A stretch of DNA of 64,000 nucleotides from Sphingobium sp. YR768. GTDB taxonomy: Bacteria; Pseudomonadota; Alphaproteobacteria; Sphingomonadales; Sphingomonadaceae. The notes under the pieces were generated by a model. That model saw nothing but the letters and a program-made list of their open reading frames with translations. It was not told the origin of the DNA and ran no database searches. Where the stretch lies: contig NZ_FOGE01000006.1 in NCBI RefSeq assembly GCF_900111125.1, positions 1-64,000 of the forward strand. Reading direction: 5' to 3'. Made by a program: the position numbers and the translations under genes. Below, in pieces: positions 33,224 to 41,571 of the stretch. Every line of letters begins with the position of its first letter. Positions within the stretch are counted from its first letter, which is position 1.

Positions 33224-34495
33224 TTAGCGGACGGCGCGGATCGGCAGCACGCACAGCGCCGATCCGAAGACGAACAGCAGCGCCGCGATGAAGATGGCGC
33301 GATAGTCATTGTCGAACAGGCCGAGCAGGATAGCGGCCATGACCGGGCTGATAATCTGGGGAATATTGACCGCCGTGGTCAGCACGCCCAGATCCTTGCC
33401 CTCGTCCCCCAGCGCGCTTTGGGGCAGCACCTGCGTCATCAGCGCCATGTCGATCGACATGAACATGCCATATCCGATGCCGATCACCCCGGCATAGACC
33501 CACATGCCGGTCATGGAAGGCGCCAGCAGCGGGGCGCTCATCGCGATACCCATGATCAGGCTGCCCAGAATGACGAAGGGTTTGCGCCGCTGCCAACGAT
33601 CCGACAGCCAGCCGGAAATCAGCGAGGAGGCGACGAGGCAGACCAGGGTCAGCAGCGCCATATTGGCGATGGCGATGTTCGATGCGGCGTCGGCCAGGCC
33701 GATATAGTCGCGCAATATGTAGAGCAGATAGGCGGCGACCGCTTGATAGCCCATATAGATGGTGAAGCGGCTGGCGAAGGCCCAGGCGAAATCGGGATGG
33801 GCGCGCGGGCTGATCCAGAAGCTTTTGAAGAAGCTGCCCCATTGCATCGGCCGATGCGGCAGGGCGTCGCTGGGCGGTTCGCGGTTGAGCGCCACGAAGG
33901 CCACGCAGGAAGCGGCGATGGCGCCAGCGAACAGGCCATAGGCCAGCACGCGCTCGCCAGCCAGATAGCCCGCGACCACCGTTCCCGCCGTCAGACCGGC
34001 GGTCATGCCCGCGCCGACGATGCCCGATATGCCGCCGCGCGTTTCCGGGGCGAAGCGATCGGCGATCAGCGTCGTCATCGCCGGTTGCATGGCATTATAG
34101 GCGATCGCCGCCATCACCCACAGGATCATCAGCGACCAGAAGCTGGTCATCCATGACACGCCGAACAGGCAGAGCGAGCCGACCAGCGAGGCGATGGCGA
34201 TCCATGGCGCGCGGCGGCCCCAGCGGCTGCGGGTGCGGTCCGACAGGGCGCCGGCGATCGGCGTCGCCAGCGTCGAGAAGATCGACGTGATGGCAAAGAG
34301 CAGCGCGAGATTATTTTCCTTCGCGCCCGGTGAAAGTTCGGCGATCTGGTTGGGCAGCAACACGCCCAGCACGCCGCTGTAGAGCGCCATCAGCAGGAAG
34401 AAATTGACCATCAGCGACAGTTGCAGCCGGACGCGCGCCGGGCCTGTCACCCATTGGGGCGAGGCGGTGTCGGTGGATGTGACGGCGCCGTGCAT
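33224..34495 (-). CDS. MFS transporter (sugar or sugar-acid uptake)
   Basis: A 423-residue inner-membrane protein with about 12 helices. The MFS loop motif is seen as GALSDRTRSRWGRRAPWI after helix 2 and again in the second half (SGWLSDRWQRRKPFV). The pattern is close to the GPH/sugar-cation-like MFS carriers beside TonB receptors in sphingomonads. Its ATG overlaps the enolase-family stop by one base, so the two are one transcript. Substrate is likely the same compound as handled by the enolase-family enzyme. Confidence 0.85.
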   Translation of the reverse strand: MHGAVTSTDTASPQWVTGPARVRLQLSLMVNFFLLMALYSGVLGVLLPNQIAELSPGAKENNLALLFAITSIFSTLATPIAGALSDRTRSRWGRRAPWIAIASLVGSLCLFGVSWMTSFWSLMILWVMAAIAYNAMQPAMTTLIADRFAPETRGGISGIVGAGMTAGLTAGTVVAGYLAGERVLAYGLFAGAIAASCVAFVALNREPPSDALPHRPMQWGSFFKSFWISPRAHPDFAWAFASRFTIYMGYQAVAAYLLYILRDYIGLADAASNIAIANMALLTLVCLVASSLISGWLSDRWQRRKPFVILGSLIMGIAMSAPLLAPSMTGMWVYAGVIGIGYGMFMSIDMALMTQVLPQSALGDEGKDLGVLTTAVNIPQIISPVMAAILLGLFDNDYRAIFIAALLFVFGSALCVLPIRAVR

Positions 34496-35646
34496 CAGTG
34501 GGTCGCCCGGCCCTGTGGCACCAGACGCAGGCCCGCGTCTCGGGGGCGGCGGTGCGGGCCGCCGCGCACGTTCCAGCCATTGCCGGCCACGCTCTGCGCA
34601 ATGGCGGCTTCATCGACCAATATGCCGAGGCCCGGACGGTCGCCCAGGATGATGCCGCCATCGGCAATCTGCTGATCGACGTCGAGGCCGGTGGGGAAGC
34701 GGAAATCCTGCACCTCTATGCCGATCATGTTGGGCACGGCCGCAGCGGCATGGGCCACCGGATTGGCATTATAGGCGACCGGCGAGACGGGCAGGCCGCG
34801 CGCATGGGCGGCCATGGCGACACGTTGGAAATGGGTGATGCCCCAGACGCTGCCGGTCTGGACGATGTCCACGGCGCCGGCGTCCAGCAGGGGCATATAT
34901 TGTTCCAGTCCGGTGAGGTTCTCGCCGGTGGCGACGGCGGCCTTGGCCGCGCGGGAAATGGCGGCATGGCCTGCCGCGTCCCAGCGGCGCACCGGCTCCT
35001 CGATCCAGGTCAGGTCGATCCGCTTTTCGATTTCGGCGAGATGGCGGATCGCCTGTTTGCAATTCCACGCTTCGTTGACGTCGAGCATCAGCGCGGGGCG
35101 ACTGCTGTTGCGCGACAATATGGCGCGCACCGTTTCCAGCCGGGCGATGTCGCGATCGAGATCGCGGCCGCCCTTGATCTTGGCGGCGGTGAAGCCGCGA
35201 TCGGCCCAGTCGCCATAATGGGCGGCGAAGGCGTCGTCATCCAGACCATAGCAGAGGCCCGAAGCATAGCCGGGGACGAAGCGATCGCCCGCACCCAATG
35301 TGCGCCACAGAGGCTCGTCGGCCATCTTGGCCTTCAGATCCCACAGCGCCATGTCGATCGCGGCGATCGTGCCGAAGGTGGCGCCGGCATGGCCGCTCTT
35401 GAACACATGGGCCAGCATCGCGTCATAGAGGGTCGATACGGCGCGGGGGTCCGCCCCCTCGACCGCCGGGAACAGCCGGTCGATCTCGCCATGCTGGCCC
35501 AGGCCCACGCCGGTCAGGCCGCCATCGGTTTCCAGCAACAGCAAGGGCACTTCGGTAATGCCGGACTGGACGACGCCATTCACGTCGCCCACGGGGCGCT
35601 GCCAGTCATGATAGGCGGTAAGGCTGCGATAGCCTGTGATCTTCAT
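34495..35646 (-). CDS. Mandelate racemase / sugar-acid dehydratase family enzyme (enolase superfamily)
   Basis: A 383-residue enolase-superfamily protein. Capping domain at the N-terminus, then barrel with AAKIKGG (K156, K158), metal ligands D189 (MLDVNEAW), E216/E217 (WIEEP) and E242 (ATGENL), and D260 (VDIVQTGSVWG). The segment LPVSPVAYNANPVAH lacks the usual His right after SP, so the catalytic His may be shifted to H299. Family members dehydrate aldonic acids (galactonate, rhamnonate, fuconate). The regulator and transporter next to it support sugar-acid use; the substrate is not identified. Confidence 0.82.
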   Translation of the reverse strand: MKITGYRSLTAYHDWQRPVGDVNGVVQSGITEVPLLLLETDGGLTGVGLGQHGEIDRLFPAVEGADPRAVSTLYDAMLAHVFKSGHAGATFGTIAAIDMALWDLKAKMADEPLWRTLGAGDRFVPGYASGLCYGLDDDAFAAHYGDWADRGFTAAKIKGGRDLDRDIARLETVRAILSRNSSRPALMLDVNEAWNCKQAIRHLAEIEKRIDLTWIEEPVRRWDAAGHAAISRAAKAAVATGENLTGLEQYMPLLDAGAVDIVQTGSVWGITHFQRVAMAAHARGLPVSPVAYNANPVAHAAAAVPNMIGIEVQDFRFPTGLDVDQQIADGGIILGDRPGLGILVDEAAIAQSVAGNGWNVRGGPHRRPRDAGLRLVPQGRATH

Positions 35647-35683
35647 TGTATGTCCTCTACCCTCCGGTCCAGCCGGCCACGAG

Positions 35684-35735
35684 TCATATTATGTATTATC
35701 TATCTCGTTTGACAAGTCTTGACGACACTTGTCAA
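35684..35735. promoter_or_regulatory. Operator region between the enolase-family gene and gntR
   Basis: TCATATTATGTATTA (35684-35698) is an exact copy of the motif before the TonB receptor. It is followed by TTGACAAGT (35709-35717) and ACTTGTCAA (35727-35735), a perfect 9-bp inverted repeat with a 9-base spacer that contains TTGACA on both strands. For the minus-strand enolase gene, TTGTCA at 35718-35713 and an AT-rich -10 within the motif are suitably spaced, so binding would block the promoter. Confidence 0.6.
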
Positions 35736-35776
35736 TCGGGTCCACCGTCGAAAAGAGCGTCGTGCAGGGCGCGAGC

Positions 35777-36547
35777 ATGAGAAAAGGCGTAAAAAACATG
35801 CAGGATGGAGTGGCCGGCGGGGGCCCGGCAGCGACGCAAAGGGTCAGGCGGCGTCCGCGACTGGCGGAAGCGGTGGTCGAGGATCTGGTCAATGCGATCG
35901 TCACCGAAATGTATCCGGCGGGGACTGCGCTGCCGCCGGAAAATATGCTGTGCGACCTGTATGGCGTCAGCCGGACGGTGGTGCGGGAGGCGACGACGGC
36001 GCTGACCGAAAAGGGGCTGGTGGTGTCACAGCAGGGGCGCGGGACGATCGTGCGCGATTCGCGCGACTGGAACCTGCTGGACCCGATGATTCTGGCGGCC
36101 CTGTTCCGGCGCGAAGATGGCTTGTCCTATCTCGACAATCTGTCGGAAATCCGATCCTCCCTGGAAGCGTCGATGGCGGCCAAGGCGGCGAAGAAGGCGA
36201 CGCCCGAAAGCGTGGCGGAGCTATCCGCGCAGATCGGCAAGCTGGAAGCGCTGGTCGAGATGCCGGCCGCCTATGTGCATGAGGATGTCCATTTCCACGA
36301 TATCATCATGCGCATGTCGGGCGACCGGCTGAGCAAGGCGATCATCGACGGCATTCAGGGCAAGGCGCTCAACACCCATGGCTATGCCGGCAAGCTGAGC
36401 GTGGCGCATGTGCGCGACACCCATGCCGCGCATCGGCGCATCCACGACGCGATCGTGGCGGGCGACCCCGACGGAGCCGCGCGTGCGATGCGCGAGCATA
36501 TCGAATCATCCTGGGCCAAGCGGCGCGGTTCGCGCGCGGCGACATAG
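35777..36547 (+). CDS. GntR-family regulator, FadR type with FCD domain
   Basis: A 256-residue regulator with an N-terminal winged helix (LAEAVVEDLVNAIV, LPPENMLCDLYGVSRTVVRE, wing QQGRGTIVRD) and an all-helical FCD effector domain whose metal/His positions are visible in HEDVHFHDIIMRMSG and HAAHRRIHDAIVAGD. Start ATG 35777 is preferred; ATG 35798 and 35729 are possible, and 35729 would overlap the dyad. FCD regulators respond to sugar acids or other carboxylates. Divergent from the enolase gene, it probably represses that gene, the MFS gene and the TonB receptor operon. Confidence 0.85.
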   Translation: MRKGVKNMQDGVAGGGPAATQRVRRRPRLAEAVVEDLVNAIVTEMYPAGTALPPENMLCDLYGVSRTVVREATTALTEKGLVVSQQGRGTIVRDSRDWNLLDPMILAALFRREDGLSYLDNLSEIRSSLEASMAAKAAKKATPESVAELSAQIGKLEALVEMPAAYVHEDVHFHDIIMRMSGDRLSKAIIDGIQGKALNTHGYAGKLSVAHVRDTHAAHRRIHDAIVAGDPDGAARAMREHIESSWAKRRGSRAAT

Positions 36548-36587
36548 GATGTCGTGGGCTGCCGGTGGGCAGCCCATGATCGGAGAC

Positions 36588-39554
36588 TTATTTCTGCGAG
36601 CCGCTGGCGACCAGATCATCGACGTCATGGCTGACGCCGTTCGCCACCACCTTGCGGACCTTGAACGTGTTGGCGATATCTTCGCGTGGATCACCTTCGA
36701 TCAGGGCGATGTCGGCGAGTTTCCCGGCTTCCAGCGTACCGGCGTCCAGATTGAGCGCCCTGGCCGGATTGACGGTGGCGGTTTGCAGCGCCTGGAACGG
36801 CGTGAGGCCGGCATCGACATAGGAGGCGATTTCGGCATGGAGATTGGTCGAGATCATCGTGTCGGTGCCGGCGACCACTAATGCGCCCGCATCATACATC
36901 TTCTTCATGCTCAGCAGCATGCCGCCGAACATCGGCTTGATCAGGCCTTCCAGCGGGCTGCGTTCGGTGACCGACTTCTGCGCCCAGACCGGGAACAGCT
37001 TGATGCGGGGATCATTCACATAATCGGGGTGCTTGGTCAGATAGCCTGACAGCGCGCCGAACATCGTCGGCGTCAGGGTGCGGCCGCTGCGGCCGAACAG
37101 TTGGACGACATCATCATAGGCAATACCCAGCGGGCCTTGTTTGGGCGAATAGCCGCGCCGGCTGGTCGCGCCGACATGTTCGGTGCCGTCGACGCCGGTA
37201 TAGGCGGCGGGGAAGATTTCATGACCCGACACCGGCACGCCCATCTCGTGCGCCGCTTCCACGATGCGGCGCTGGCCGAAATCGGTCATGCGCACATAGC
37301 TTTTGATAAGGTCATATTTGAGCGCCTTGGCCCGCGCCAGTTCGCGCTCCAGATGGGCGGGGCCGGATACCGCGACACCCATCTTATAATAGACGCGCTG
37401 CCATTCCAGCAGCGGGCTGGCGGTGTAGAGTCGCGGGCTGACGCGGACGCCCGCTTCGCTCGCCTCGCGATCCTCGATCGCGTCATAGACCATGGTGCCC
37501 GGATCGCGGACCGTCGTGATGCCATAGGCCAGCCAGGCCTTTTCCAGATTGGAACCGAAATCCTTCTGAACATGGGCATGATATTCGATCAGGCCGGGAA
37601 TGGCGGTCAGGTTCGGCGCGTCGATATATTTGGCGGATGCATCGCGTCTGGCCGGATCATGGGCGCGGATTTCGGTGATGCGATTGCCGTCGATCACGAT
37701 GTCCTTGTCGAGCTGGGTCTCGTCCTTCACCGAATCCACCAGCTTGCCGACATGGATGATGGTGCGACCCGTCGGCTTGGCGAGCGTGTAGTTCAGCGTC
37801 AGCGGGACCGGCGTGACGACGCCCGTTTCCAGATTGACGGTCTTCATTCTGTCATCGGACTGGAACAGGATCGTGTTGCTGTCGGCCACCCAGGTGGGGA
37901 AGAAGGCGGTGTCGGATGCCAGCGCGCGCGGCGGACCCAGTGGCTTTCCATCCTTGTCCACCGGCCAGACCTTCAGCAGTCCTTCATAGATGCCCGCCAT
38001 CTTCGTACCGTCGGGCGACCAGACCGGACCGCTGCCACTACGCGTGTCGAGCGACATATTGTCTTCGGGAATTTGCCAGAAGGCCGGGCTGGTGCCGTCG
38101 GTCGGGATCACCCAGGCCTGATTGGTGCCTTCGCGGAAACTGCTCGAATATTTGTGGGACAGGCTGATGACGACATATTTGCCGTCCGCCGACCAGCTGG
38201 GGCTGCCGGGCTGGCCCAGCGAGGTCTGGAGCCGGGTGATCTTGCCGGTCGCGACGTCGACCATGCATACGCCCGCGACGCCCCATTGCCCGTCAATGTC
38301 GAGGAAGGCGATCTTCGTGCCATCGGGTGACCAGGCGGCGCCCAGCGGCTGGGTGTCCATATTGACCAGCTGGCGGTCCTTGCCGGTGGCAAGGTCGCGG
38401 ATGAACAATTCGGGCAGGCCGCCATTGCGATCGGAGGAATAGGCGATGCTCTTCCCATCGGGCGACCAGGCGGGATCGGCGTCGAGCGCGGCATCCTTGG
38501 TCAGGTTTTCCGGCACGCCCCCCTTGGACGATACGATATAGAGGTCGCCGAGCGCGACGAAGGCGATCTGGCTGCCATCGGGCGAGATTTTGGGATGCAT
38601 GATGCCCAGCGCCTTGCGCGGCGCGGTCGAATCCCAGTCGCGCTTGGCGCGGGTGTAGCTGGGCCGGACGGCTTCCAGCGTCGCGGCGAAGGGGATGGTG
38701 GTCGCCTTCGCACCGGTCCGATAATGGAGCTTGCCGTCGGCGGCGTAATAATAGCCGCTCTTGTTCCACGACACGCGGAATGGCGCGACCACTTCGCTGC
38801 CGCTCACCGTCTTGCCATCGATCTGAAGATAGGAGCCCTTGGGGTCGGAGGCGACATAGGCGAGTTGGCCGGACGGGCCGTAGGAGGGCGCATCCAGCCG
38901 GGTGCCGTCAATCGCCTTGAGCAGGCTTTCCTTGCCATCCGCCAGGCTCGTTTCGAACAGGGAGGCCTTCACCATTCCTTCCTGACTGGAATAGGCGATC
39001 TTCACGCCGTCGGGCGACCAGGTCGGCATACGGTCTTCCAGCGGCCCCTTGCTGATCTGTTTCAGCGCGCCGCTGGCAAGGTCGATGGTCCAGATGTCAT
39101 AATTGCTGCCCGACCGATCCGAGGAGAAGGCGATGGTCTTGCCATCGGGCGAGAAGGTCGGTTCGCGATCGTCATAGGCGCCGTTGGTCAGCTTGCGCAT
39201 ATCGCTGCCGTCTGGCTTGATCGTCCAGAGATCATAGCCGCCGTCGCGATAGGCGAAATAGGCGAGGCGCGATCCGTCCGGCGCCCAGACCGGCTGGCGG
39301 GCATCGTTGAAATAATCGGTGATCCGCTTCGCCTTGCCGCCCTTGACCGGGACGATCCACAGGCTGCCCTGTAAATCTATCGCCAGCCATTTGCCGTCGG
39401 GCGATATCGACACGGCCATGGACGTGCCTTCATGCACATCGAAGGCGACCGGGGTTTCGCCGCCGGGCGGGGGAAGATTGGCCGGCTGGGCATAGGCGGT
39501 TGTTGCGCCTGCGGTCAGAAGGGCGAGGGACAGGAGCTTGATGGCAGATTTCAT
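36588..39554 (-). CDS. Exported amidohydrolase with N-terminal TolB-type beta-propeller repeats
   Basis: A 988-residue protein: signal peptide MKSAIKLLSLALLTAGATTA, many WD40-like/PD40 repeats (SPDGKWLAI, WAPDGSRLAYF, FSPDGKTIAFSSD and more, about 40-600), then an amidohydrolase domain with GLIEYHAHVQ (HxH), YDLIKSYVRMTD (probable carboxylated Lys region), VSGHEIFPA, GTEHVGATS and GTDTMISTN. Such propeller amidohydrolases are secreted peptidase- or imidodipeptidase-like enzymes of unknown substrate. It starts 16 bp after the gamma-glutamyltransferase stop, so both probably act on the same periplasmic material. Confidence 0.82.
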   Translation of the reverse strand: MKSAIKLLSLALLTAGATTAYAQPANLPPPGGETPVAFDVHEGTSMAVSISPDGKWLAIDLQGSLWIVPVKGGKAKRITDYFNDARQPVWAPDGSRLAYFAYRDGGYDLWTIKPDGSDMRKLTNGAYDDREPTFSPDGKTIAFSSDRSGSNYDIWTIDLASGALKQISKGPLEDRMPTWSPDGVKIAYSSQEGMVKASLFETSLADGKESLLKAIDGTRLDAPSYGPSGQLAYVASDPKGSYLQIDGKTVSGSEVVAPFRVSWNKSGYYYAADGKLHYRTGAKATTIPFAATLEAVRPSYTRAKRDWDSTAPRKALGIMHPKISPDGSQIAFVALGDLYIVSSKGGVPENLTKDAALDADPAWSPDGKSIAYSSDRNGGLPELFIRDLATGKDRQLVNMDTQPLGAAWSPDGTKIAFLDIDGQWGVAGVCMVDVATGKITRLQTSLGQPGSPSWSADGKYVVISLSHKYSSSFREGTNQAWVIPTDGTSPAFWQIPEDNMSLDTRSGSGPVWSPDGTKMAGIYEGLLKVWPVDKDGKPLGPPRALASDTAFFPTWVADSNTILFQSDDRMKTVNLETGVVTPVPLTLNYTLAKPTGRTIIHVGKLVDSVKDETQLDKDIVIDGNRITEIRAHDPARRDASAKYIDAPNLTAIPGLIEYHAHVQKDFGSNLEKAWLAYGITTVRDPGTMVYDAIEDREASEAGVRVSPRLYTASPLLEWQRVYYKMGVAVSGPAHLERELARAKALKYDLIKSYVRMTDFGQRRIVEAAHEMGVPVSGHEIFPAAYTGVDGTEHVGATSRRGYSPKQGPLGIAYDDVVQLFGRSGRTLTPTMFGALSGYLTKHPDYVNDPRIKLFPVWAQKSVTERSPLEGLIKPMFGGMLLSMKKMYDAGALVVAGTDTMISTNLHAEIASYVDAGLTPFQALQTATVNPARALNLDAGTLEAGKLADIALIEGDPREDIANTFKVRKVVANGVSHDVDDLVASGSQK

Positions 39555-39570
39555 GATCTTGGAGTTTCCC

Positions 39571-41439
39571 TTACCAGCCAAAAATATAGCGTTCGCGGCG
39601 GACATCCGCGCCGCCGCGCAGCGTGCCGCTGCCCGGCACGACGCCGGCGGCGACGATGCCGGTGGACACGGCGAACGGCCCCAGCACGTCCAGTTTATGG
39701 CCGCGCGCGATCAGGTCGTCACGAACGGCTTGCGGCACGCGATCCTCAATCTCCAGCACGCCCGGTTCATCCTTCTTGATGCCGAAGGAGTTGTGGAAAT
39801 GGTTGGAGTTGATGCGCGGCGCCTCGATCGCGGCCTGTAGCGGCTGGTCGAAGGCGAGGACGCGGAGCAGGACGTTCATGATCTGCTGATCCTGATTGTC
39901 GCCGCCGGGCGTGCCGATCGCCAGATAGGGCGCGCCGTCTTTCAAGACCATGGAGGGCGACAGGGTCGTGCGGGGCCGCTTGCCCGGCGCCAGCACATTG
40001 GGGCTGGCGGGATCGAGGTCGAACACGGTCAGCCGGTTGCTCATCGGGACGCCGGTGTCGCCGGCAACATAGGCGCCGCCCAGCATCCAGCCCGAACTGG
40101 GCGTGCAGGAAAAGAGATTGCCGTGCCGGTCCACCACCTCGATCGCGGTCGTGTCGGCGGTGGGCTTGGGCGGGGCCTTCAGCATATGGGGGGTGAAGAC
40201 GGGCGTGGTGCGGACCTTGCCCTCATAGGCCCATGGGTCGCCGAAACGATGCTCCAGCGAGGCTTTAGGCCCGATCTGCTTCGCGCGGGCGGCGGCATAA
40301 TCCTTGGAGAGGAGGCCCTTCATCGGCACCGTGGCGAAGTCGGGATCGCCGAAATACATGTTGCGATCGTCGAAGGCGAGTTTGATCGATTCCGCCACGG
40401 TGTGGAGATAGGGCGCGGACCCCGGCTCCATCGCGGCGATGCCGGCCGCCTCGGCGATGTTCAACGCCATCAGCATGGCCGGACCCTGGCTCCAGAACCC
40501 AGCCTTGTACACCTGATAACCGAACAATTTGGTCATTATCGGGGTTTCGATTTTCCCCTTATAGGATGAGAGATCCTCATAGCGCATCAGGCCGCCGTCG
40601 CGCGCCATGGCGGCGCCGATGCGGCGGGCGATATCACCTTTGTAGAAAGCGTCGCGCCCCGCCTGGATCGCGGCCTTGCGGTCCTTCGTCTTTGCGAAGG
40701 CGGCGCGGTCCGCCTCCGCGATGATGCGCATGGTGCGGGCGAGATTTGGTTGACGGAAGAACTCGCCGGTCCTGGGGGGCTGGCCGCCCGGATAATAGGC
40801 GTCATAGGCGTCCTTATATCTGGACGTCGCCTTCTGCTGGCTGACGAAAACCTCCGCCAGAAAATTGTACATGACGAAGCCGTCGGCCAGTTCGATCGCC
40901 GGTTGCATCACCTGATCGAGGGTCATCGTGCCGTTAAGCTGGAGCGCCAGTGCCATGGCGTCGACCATGGCGGGCACCGTGCCGCCATTGGGGCCATTGC
41001 CGGGGATGACGCCAGCGGCGGCGAATCTGTCCGGCGTGGCGAGGGCGGGGGCGACGCCCTGTCCATTCACCAGCGATATCTTTTTCGTGCCAGCATCATA
41101 GATGATGGTGGGTGCTTCGCCGCCAAAGCCGAAATGGGATATTTCCGTCACCGCCGCCGCGAACACGGCCGCGACGCCGGCATCGGTCGCATTGCCGCCC
41201 GCCATCAAAATGCGGGTGCCCGCCGCCACCGCATAATGGCGACCGGCCGCCACGATGCCGAACTGGCCGACGATTTCGGGCCGCAATGTTTCGCCCGCGC
41301 TGACCAGTCGGGTGGGTTCGATCGCCGGTTTGGATGTCTGTGAGAGGGCGGGTATCGCATCGCCCATCAGGGCTACGCCGCCCGCCGCCAGCGCCGCAAA
41401 GTCGCGACGGCTCAACCCCTGCTTGTTGCTGTCGCTCAT
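39571..41439 (-). CDS. Gamma-glutamyltransferase family protein with Tat signal
   Basis: A 622-residue Ntn-hydrolase of the GGT family, normally matured by self-cleavage. N-terminus SRRDFAALAAGG is a twin-arginine signal. The alpha part shows AAGTRILMAGGNATDAGVAA; the cleavage threonine is expected at T430 in TADTTAIEVVDRHGN. The family usually has Thr-Thr-His here; Ala replaces the His. The oxyanion region is IGTPGGDNQDQQI where typical GGTs have Ser-Pro-Gly-Gly-Ser. These changes suggest another gamma-glutamyl or acyl substrate (cephalosporin acylase-like relatives exist). It follows the NCS2 permease by 132 bp. Confidence 0.85.
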   Translation of the reverse strand: MSDSNKQGLSRRDFAALAAGGVALMGDAIPALSQTSKPAIEPTRLVSAGETLRPEIVGQFGIVAAGRHYAVAAGTRILMAGGNATDAGVAAVFAAAVTEISHFGFGGEAPTIIYDAGTKKISLVNGQGVAPALATPDRFAAAGVIPGNGPNGGTVPAMVDAMALALQLNGTMTLDQVMQPAIELADGFVMYNFLAEVFVSQQKATSRYKDAYDAYYPGGQPPRTGEFFRQPNLARTMRIIAEADRAAFAKTKDRKAAIQAGRDAFYKGDIARRIGAAMARDGGLMRYEDLSSYKGKIETPIMTKLFGYQVYKAGFWSQGPAMLMALNIAEAAGIAAMEPGSAPYLHTVAESIKLAFDDRNMYFGDPDFATVPMKGLLSKDYAAARAKQIGPKASLEHRFGDPWAYEGKVRTTPVFTPHMLKAPPKPTADTTAIEVVDRHGNLFSCTPSSGWMLGGAYVAGDTGVPMSNRLTVFDLDPASPNVLAPGKRPRTTLSPSMVLKDGAPYLAIGTPGGDNQDQQIMNVLLRVLAFDQPLQAAIEAPRINSNHFHNSFGIKKDEPGVLEIEDRVPQAVRDDLIARGHKLDVLGPFAVSTGIVAAGVVPGSGTLRGGADVRRERYIFGW

Positions 41440-41571
41440 CCCGTGAACCCCCTGTGGTCAGCATGTCCTGCCCGGCCTGAAGGGAAGGCGCGTGCCTGCC
41501 GATACCGGTCATAACGGCCAAGCGGGTCGGGTCCGCCATAGCGCGATCAATTCAGGCGATATTTCGGGAGG

